A stretch of 64,000 nucleotides of DNA, taken from positions 6,816,960-6,880,959 of the forward strand of contig NW_017802379.1 of NCBI RefSeq assembly GCF_001625305.1, given 5' to 3'. Positions 40,501 to 49,500 of the stretch are shown one piece after another (the first letter of the stretch is position 1; every line of letters starts with the position of its first letter). Below the pieces are notes generated by a model. It did no database searches and was not told where the DNA came from. It saw only the letters and a list, made by a program, of their open reading frames with translations. Both the position numbers and the translations under genes were made by a program. This DNA comes from Branchiostoma belcheri (Eukaryota; Chordata; Leptocardii; Amphioxiformes; Branchiostomatidae).

Positions 40501-43500
40501 AAACTGGACCAGGCAGACAAGGCAGTGTGTCAGCACACATGGCCTCCTCCTCAAGGTGAGATGTTTCAGTTTACTGTCATGTCACAGGATAAGGAGCCAA
40601 TCTTCCTTTAGTTTAGTAAGGAAATATCTGTCTCAAAGTCTTGTAGAAAGTCTCAATCCCTTGTAGAAAGTCTCAATGTCATGTAGATGGTCTCAATGTC
40701 TTGTAGAAAGCCTCAGTGTCTTGTAGAAGGTCTTAGTGTCTTGTAAAAGGTTTCAATGTCTTCTAGAAAGTCTGTGTCTTGTAGAAAGTCTCAGTGTCTT
40801 GTAGAAAGCCTCAATATCTAGACTTCTTGAAAGGTGTCTCAATGTCTTGTAAAAATTTTAAAATAAAGTTAAATAGAAATGTCCTGTAGAAGGTCTCAGT
40901 GTCTTGTAGAAAGTCTCAATCATCAGTCAATGTCTTGCAGAAATTCTTGATGTCTTGCAGAAAGTCTCAATGTCTTGTAGAAAATCTCAATTCTAAACCT
41001 TCTAATGCCAGTCCTAGCATCATAAACAGATTGTGTCCCTCTAACAATTTTTTGTCCTGCCTTTTCACCCCCAGCTGTAGACCAGAGTAGCCTGTCATCG
41101 CGTGATGTGGTGCGGATGTTACAGTCACTGCAGCCGCTCCTCCAGGACGCCATCCAGAAGAAGCGCACCACCAGGTTATGGGAGCCCAAACCTACCGTCC
41201 AGGGCCCTCTGACCTGGAGCCAGTTCCACAGGCTGGTGGGCAGAGGTATGTAGTCTTCCCTAAGTGTCTATTCAAAATATATTAGATGACATTACAATTA
41301 TAGTAAGAGCAATACAATAGCATAGGTTTGTCTGTACCTGTATTCATCGATCTATATGTGCAGCCTTTGGCATAACTTTGCAAGCACTCAACTACCGAAA
41401 ATAATATTTATTGGGAACATACTTAGGATATTTGGATTTTCTTATGTACAGCATCAAAATGTAAGTAAAGTGGGAAGAATCCTAGGTTGTATATAAGAAA
41501 ATCACGAATATCCTAAGCACTCAACTAGTTTCATTTCATCTCATGTCTTACTCCTGCATATTTACTACCATTTACCACTACATAGGCATAACTTTTATGA
41601 AGTGTTATAAAGTACATCTATTGTGTGTAATTCTCATGGCCAGCACACTCTTGTAAGGCTTTGGCATTGTATTGGCTGCAAAGGAAAATTTCTTTTCATG
41701 TTTTCAAACCAGGCGGAGACGAGAACAGCTCGGAGCCGCTGCCCGTGCCTTCCCTCCTGGTTGGTTACGAGAAGGACTGGCTCTCGCTGTCTCCGTTCGC
41801 GCTCAACCACTGGGAGAAGCTCCTGCTGGAGCCGTTCGGCACGTCACGGGATGTCGTGTACGTGGTCATCTGTCCGGACAACGACACCATCCTCAGCAAC
41901 GCCAAGGCCTTCTTCAGGGAGTTGAGTACAGTCTATGAGGTAAGCTTCATTCTGTTTTCATTCACAGGACTAATGATAAAATGAACTAGATATCTGCGAA
42001 CACATTCCTCACCAAATGATATGTGTGCCACAGAGAGAATAAGCTGCCACAAACTCACGTCACTTCTTCCTGAGCACGAGAGCTATTCGGCATCCAAAAT
42101 TCGTGACCATAGGATGTCCTGATCAAGAGATATTAAAACCAGACGTTCTGGCACAGTACCATAATAAGCCGCTAGGGGGTCCAAAATCTCATCAAGGCCT
42201 ACCCACATACCTTATATCAAGACAATCCACCCAGGTATTATAAAGTTAATTGTGTTCACACACAGACACACGCTCCGTCATTCTTCTACCTTACACAATA
42301 CTGTTGTCTTAACGTACGTTTAAAAGTCCCAATGTTTTTCCTCCATCCATTAGAGTTGCAGACTGGGTCGCCACCGTCCAATCACCACGGTCTTGCGTGA
42401 CGGGATCCGGCGCGTCGGGAAGGTTGCGGCAGAGAGGCTGGCGGACAAACCCGTGGACGAGTGGTTCAACAAACTCGGTCAGTCCCTCCTACCAGTGTCG
42501 TCTTCTAAGATTTTTAAACATGGACTTGATAGATAACTGGCATTCTGTGAAACAGATATTTTGTGATGATGCATTTGTATAAGTATTATAAAGTTATAAT
42601 TCTAATTTTCTCTAGCCTAGTAATGAAGTTTATGCGGAACTGAAGTTGTACAGTAGCCAAGAATGACGTGAGCTATAACTGCATAAAATTGTCCATCAGA
42701 TGCTGTACCAGTGGGCAAGAAGCTGAAATTGTATGCACAAGTCTGCAAACATGACCTTGGTAAGTATCACCACTGTTTCTCATCCTTTGGAACAAACATC
42801 TCTTTTACTGTCAGAAAAAAGTGGTTAAATTTCAGTGAGTTCTGCCTTTGGTGTGGAGATTTTCACAATGGTAAATGTGCTTTTTTTCCTTCTGCCCAAT
42901 CCTTAACCTTCTCCCTGCTGCCTGACTCTATTAACCAATACAAAAATCTGGTTTATAAATGCTTAGCAGGGATAAGGTTAATATTTTACAATGCATGCTT
43001 TTGTTCACTAATGACACATGTCTCCGTACAGCTGCCCACTTGGCTACTGTCACGTTGGACACATCGCTCCTGAAGGCAGTGCCGACACCTGGAAAGAACT
43101 CTGTTACCTCCAACAACACCAACAACAGTACCACGGGTACATCTTCCTCCGGAGGGAACACAGACAAACCCCCCTCCGTACCCCCACCCCCCTCCAGTGG
43201 GGAGGGAAAGGAGGGGGAGTCTCCCAAGGACCCGAACAACACCGGAGGCGAGAACACAGAAGGCGGGCAGAACAAGGAAAACAAGGACAGCGCGCCCGAG
43301 GAAGTGGACGAGGAAGCGCAGCCGCTCGCGGTGGTGGTGTACATCGTGGACCCGTTCAGCATGGGGCCGGAGAACGGCCACCTCACGGACGTGTACACAC
43401 TCGGGCTGCTCAAGTGTTACACCGAGATCCTACAGGCCGACAACGTCATGAACAACGTCAGGAACAACATCAGTCTGCAGGTTGGTATCACACAGACGTT

Positions 43501-46500
43501 TCTACTTGGTATCTCACCGAATTTTCTACTTGGTATCTCACCGGCGTTTCTACATGGTATCACACCGACATTTCTATTTGGTATCACACCAACATTTCTG
43601 CTTGGTATCACACCAACGTTTCTACTCGGTATCACTGCAACATTTCTACTTGGTATCACACCAACGTTTCTACTTGGTATCACACCATTGTTTCTACTTA
43701 CTATCACACAATTGTTTCTACTTGGTATCACACCGACGTTTCTACTTGATCATACATGAAAGATTACGTGCATACTGTATTCCACTTTATGTTTGCGGTC
43801 TGAGAAAAATGGTCATGTTGGCAGAACTGTATGTTTGCGGAAGGCGCAGAAAAAAGAAAGTCTGCAGATTATTTGTTAATGGTAATGATAAGTTTGTGCT
43901 ACAGAAGTGACAGCGAAAGCGGCGAACGTGTAAGTATAAAAAGAAATTAATTACAGTATCTGAAAAACAGCAGATTTGTGGTTATCAGTGAGAAAAGGTA
44001 CGCAGTAAAACTGGATTAATAGCAGTTATTTTTAGAAAACACCATTTTTTACACAAATGTAAAACGGCTCACGGAGGCTGCCCAGGGGTTTTTCTACAAA
44101 GTGCTTTGATGGCGTTCTGAGTGGCGGCGATGCTAGCTTGAGTACAGTTGAAGCGAAGGTCAGAAAGATGATGCTTCTCGGAGCCCACTGGAAATGAATG
44201 TGGGTCGCGGGAGGGTGGATATTAATGTCGGCTGTCAGATGTATTTGGGACAATCACCGGCCTGGGAACACAGATTGTGTAGCGTTGTGAGGAAACTGTC
44301 ACATTCGCCTCTTATCATCGTAATTGACTTTGCGGAGAATGATGTATGTCAAATAAGTGCAGGGCGGAAGGTTGCAGTGGATGATTGTAACCATGCATTT
44401 TGAATTAGAATGGCTTAAGATAGATAGCCCTTTTTATACAACACACTATTGGCACAGCTAGAGAAGGGAGGAGGGCAGTATTGAGTTAAAAATGTACAGT
44501 ACAGAATTGATATCATCTTCCACTGAAGTATCCTTAGGTTGTACCAATTACAAATGTGATTTTTATTGTTTTCTGACATTTTCATGTCAAAATTCAGTAA
44601 GATAGATATAGTGGCCTAAGGGAAAACCTTGACTTATATATTTTATCTCTGATACCATATGAACCAAGGCACAGATTTTTCTGTCAATATTTTTTTACAA
44701 TTTGTCAGTATTTTTAATCCAACAATTAGATTTGCAATATGGATCAATATTGGGTGTGGTGACAGGCTTGTGTGAAATGTTAGATGTGTTCTGCAGTTAT
44801 GTTATATTCTGCTAGAGGACTCTGTTGAATATGGCTGACGTCATGTCTAGAAGATAAGGCCTGTTTTACATGAAGGACCTTTTTTCCCAACAATTATGTA
44901 GCTCAGTAGAACGTCTGAAGCAGTGGTGATTGTGAGAGAACTGCAGCACATTAAGATGCACATTTGCATCTAGTAAGGCTTATATGCATATATGATAAAG
45001 AAGAGGGCTTTGCAAGCATTTTAGTGGCTGCCTCAGATAGTCATCTCCAAATATTTCATTAACCTGTAGTTCTGCTGTGTGTTGCTAGGTGTCTCAGCTA
45101 TAGTTGTCAATTCCAGTATCATATTGGTCACTGAGCAAAACAATGTGGCTATAAAGATCTAGAAACAGATGAATAGCTGGAACCAGACTACAGTAGGAAT
45201 TTACTAAGAAACATTACAAGCAACTGTTTTTTGTCAGACATCACATTTTTGCCTCACAGATATCAGTATGATATGGGATAGGATTGATTCAGAAAGTTTG
45301 CTTTGATCCAGTCTTGCTGCCCTGAAATTGCGTTGGATGCCTTTAACACCAATGTTCCATGTCCCTCCTCAGATCATCCCCGTACAGCAGCTGGTCCAGC
45401 CGCAGAAGGCGGAGGAGCGAGCGACGTACCTGCAGCACCTGAAGACCCTGGCCTTCTCCGTCTTCACCCAGAGCCACAGGACGCTACAGTTCACCATCCA
45501 CGCCAAGTCTGTCACAGGGTTCGGCCCCTCAGCACAGAACGAAGCCATCCTCAAGTCAAAAGAGGTGAGAGAACTATAGGTTTGACTACTGTTGCTTACT
45601 GTAATGTCTAGGCTTGTAATATTGTTAAAACATAACAGATGTGTACTGGACATAGTCATGGTCCTTGTCATGATCTGATCAGTTAAACATGGCACTACGC
45701 CTGTATGAAATGTTTAATGAGCTCTGCAGTTATGTTATATTCTGCTAGAGGTCTCTTTTGGTGAGAGAACTAAAGATTTGACTTCCGTTACTTACTGTGA
45801 TGTGTAGGCTTGTAATATTGTTAAAACATAACTTCTTCAGGATACATACTGGATATAGTGGCTGCCCTCCTTGATATGATCAATGGAACATTGTACATCT
45901 CTGCATGAAATGAGCTCTGCAGTTATGGTACATTGTGCTAGAGGTCTCTTGATTCATTTCCAATTACATTAACATTTTTTTTATTCTCCCCCACATAGAC
46001 GGATGTGCTGCACCTGTACACTCCGCCATACATCCTGGCACCGCAGAAGGACAAACAGACGGAGCTGGTGGAGTCGTTTGGCGAGCTGACGCCCAAGTCG
46101 GGGGTCCTGTTCTGCGCGTACTGCCTGTCGTCGGACCAGCGCTGGCTGCTGGCCACGGTCACGGACCTGCGGGGAGAACTGTTGGACACCGTGGTCATCA
46201 GCGTGGAGGCTCCCATCAGGTGAGGAGGGAAAGAACTGGAACAGATCAGTATAGATAGGTTGTTGGCTGAAAAAGCTGTCATTCTAATGTCTGTGTTACA
46301 GATAAGTGTAGACTTACAGCTGATGCCATGCTTTAATTGCACATGTACAATATAGGTGCAGTGTATCTCTCATAAGGGAAGCTAGACTGATGCACTCTGC
46401 AGAAGAGAAGAACACTGCAACAGACCTGAGTCAGCTTACAGATGTGTTCTATGTGGCAGAGACTTTAATTCTTGTATAGGACTTTTCAGCCATATCTAAA

Positions 46501-49500
46501 GATATACATGTAGAACTGATATTTATTAGGATTTTACCATACTCAATATGGTATCTCTCATGGAAGAAGATGCCTTCATAGGATTCATCCAGACACACAA
46601 AACTTATCAGTATCTGCCAACTTTGTTATGTCAATTTGTCATTCTGACCATTGAGTTGTACTCCTTCCTCTGCAGTCCGAAGCCCCGTAAGGTGACAGCG
46701 TGCAGGATGGGTCTACAGAAGCTGTGGGAGTTTGTCCTGTCTGTCATCGCCACCACCACCTTCCCCTGGAGGATCGTCATCGGCAAACTGGGCAGGATCG
46801 GCCACGGCGAGCTCAAAGGTAGGTCCAGTTCTACTGGTTAGAAAGTTGTTTGGAATTTCAACATTTTTATTTTACAGCTTTGCAGGGAAGTAGAGGCTTC
46901 TGGCTCTGTTAGTGTTACAGTATACAAGTTATCACAAATTGTCCCTGCGTACCTAACTCCCACGAAGTGTTGTTTAAAATGCAATTTTAGGATGGCAAAA
47001 TAAAAAATGTTTTGAATGAGGAAATCTGTCTGATGTTGGCACTTACTGCCCTTTCTTAGCACATTTTCGTCATCATTTTATACTTGAAGCATTTGAAATA
47101 ACCCCAAAACATGAGGCATCTCTTTTATTTTTTGGGTACCACCCATAAATAGCTTGAACCAACCAACCGTTTTCTGTCATTGCATTGAGACATTGCAATT
47201 TTGTCTCACAGATATCAGTATGCTGTTGGATAGGGTTGATTCATTACAGCAACTACAATGCTACATTAAAAGGATGACCAGAAAATTTACTTTGAAAATG
47301 CAGCTTTGCAGCCCTCAAATTGCATTGGATGCCTTTAAAACTATGTAACAAGGTGGCTCCTACTGCATTAATGACAATGGTTTTTTTCAAAGATGTTATA
47401 ACATCAGTGTTTGTGTGTGTCCTGTAGACTGGAGCAGCCTGTTGAGCCGGCAGCGGATCCTGAAGTCCAGCAGGAACCTGAAGGAGGTGTGCCGTATGTG
47501 CTCCATGTCCCCGCAGTGCGACTGTCCCACAATCCTCTCTGCCTGCATGGTGTCGCTGGAGCCCGAGAGCGCGCTCAGGATCTTCCACGGTACGTGTCGT
47601 CACGTGTTTCTTGGTATATCCGTTAGACGAAACCAGTTTATTTGTTTCTCTTGAACATTATCAGGGCTCGAAATAATTCACATGCAGGTAAAAGTGTACT
47701 GAGTAAAATTGGAGCTCTGCAGGTATTTCTAATGTCTAGATACACCTAACCTTAACCATGCCAGTCCTGGGTACTGTATTTGAGGACATTTTGTTTACTG
47801 TACTGATGGCTTGGTTTGTTGTTACCACCTGTGAAATGCTAAGTGAAGAAAATAAACGGTTTGATACATACTTCACAAAATCTTTTTTTTTTTCATGCAG
47901 AGTAGTATAGGCAGGTATAGTGCAGTTAAAATTTGTCACGTGGAGGTTATTTTCCAGTGCTACTTGCACCAGTGCAGGTGGTATTTGGAAAAAAGGATTT
48001 TGAGCCTTGTCCGAGAAATCTCACCCCCTTCTCTTCCCCCCTACAGAGTCAGTGATGTCAGGCTCAGCTCCGGGTGCCAGGCCAGGCGGACTGCTGGGTT
48101 CTCAGCTCAGCACCCCGCGAGACGCGTCCTGTACACACCTCATGGCCTTCCCCACGTCCGCTACCACCCAGGCAGCTGCAGCCAACTTCAACATCACCGA
48201 GACCATGGACCTCGGCTTCGCTGGCAACTCAGGTGGGTGGCATTATCATGGGATATAATTGCTTACATCACGTACCCGTAAAGTCTCGCGTGAATAAGGT
48301 CACGTGTCTTGAACATTCGTGGATTTATGTACGGAAGTGATGGTCATTAATTGTCCAGATGAAGGCAAGAGTGGCTGTTGAAAATTTGATCCCTGTGTAA
48401 TCCCTGGTCTTTTATTGTGACTTTTCTAGGCATCTGTTTTGAAAGCATTGTTAAATAATGTCATTTGAAAGAGCATGTTTCGCTCAGTGTTTGGTGCCTC
48501 TTTAAAAATGTTTACTCACAGAAAAACTACCTGACAGAAAGAAGTACAAGAATGGGATGGTGTTAGATACAAAATGTGCATCAAAGAGAACTTACAGTTG
48601 TAGTAACTGATACTGGAGTTTTCTTTTACACAACCAAAATTTCTCACCTAAATGCTGATGTTTTGGTGTACTGACTTGAGTTCTGATTCTCGCCACTATA
48701 AAAACAAAACATCATCACTTAGGTGAGAAAATTTTGGTTGTGTAAAAGAAGACTCCAGTACCCTATAGTTTGCCAACCGGATGAAACTTTTTTCGGAAGT
48801 TGTAGTAACTGTTGTACCGTTACAGGTGACATGTTGGGTGATGATGACCTTCTCCCTGTGCTGCAAGAGGACCTGGGTGACTCGGACCTGAACCAGTTCC
48901 TGGGCCTGGCGGCCTCCCCGACCGCGCTGACGTCTCCGGTCCACTCCCCGCAGTCCCCCACAGGAGGGGGCTTCTCCGGCGGGGGGCAGTCTAACCCTTA
49001 CTCAGGGGGAGGGGACGGCAGCGGGAAAGTAAGTAGGAATATCACAAAATGACAATTTTAAAAAATTTTAATGTTTAAAGAAGGAAAACATTGTTTTTGC
49101 TCTGTTTCTTGTTCCTCCTCTTCTCCACACAAATAAAGTCAATGACCTGGACCAGACGTCTGTCACCATGGTAACTGGTGCTGTAGCAGACACTCAGTGG
49201 TGTTGGGTCACAAACTTACATTTTGTAGCAGGAGAGAGCTGGAGGGGCTGCTCACCATGTATTATATAATGAATGTGTTTGAGTAAGAATAAATAGAGCA
49301 GTAGTTTGTTAAACTAGGTAAAAGACCACTGGAAAAATGTTGAAAATAAGTCTCTCAGCCACAGGACTTGATGTGGTTAGGAGGACATTAGGTATAAAAT
49401 TTTATGATTTATAATATTAATGATGCTGATATCTTCCATGTTCTCCCCAGACGTCTTCCTCCCAGCCCCTGCCTGACCCGGATGAGATCCCCATGCTTCT

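Noticed and set aside
40620-40990. CRISPR-like array
   Set aside because: The repeats are contiguous with no unique spacers, in an intron of an animal gene. It is a minisatellite.
43018-43910. Repeat proteins read from several frames around the 24-bp minisatellite
   Set aside because: A 24-bp unit is divisible by three, so all frames stay open by construction. There is no evidence of an independent gene.
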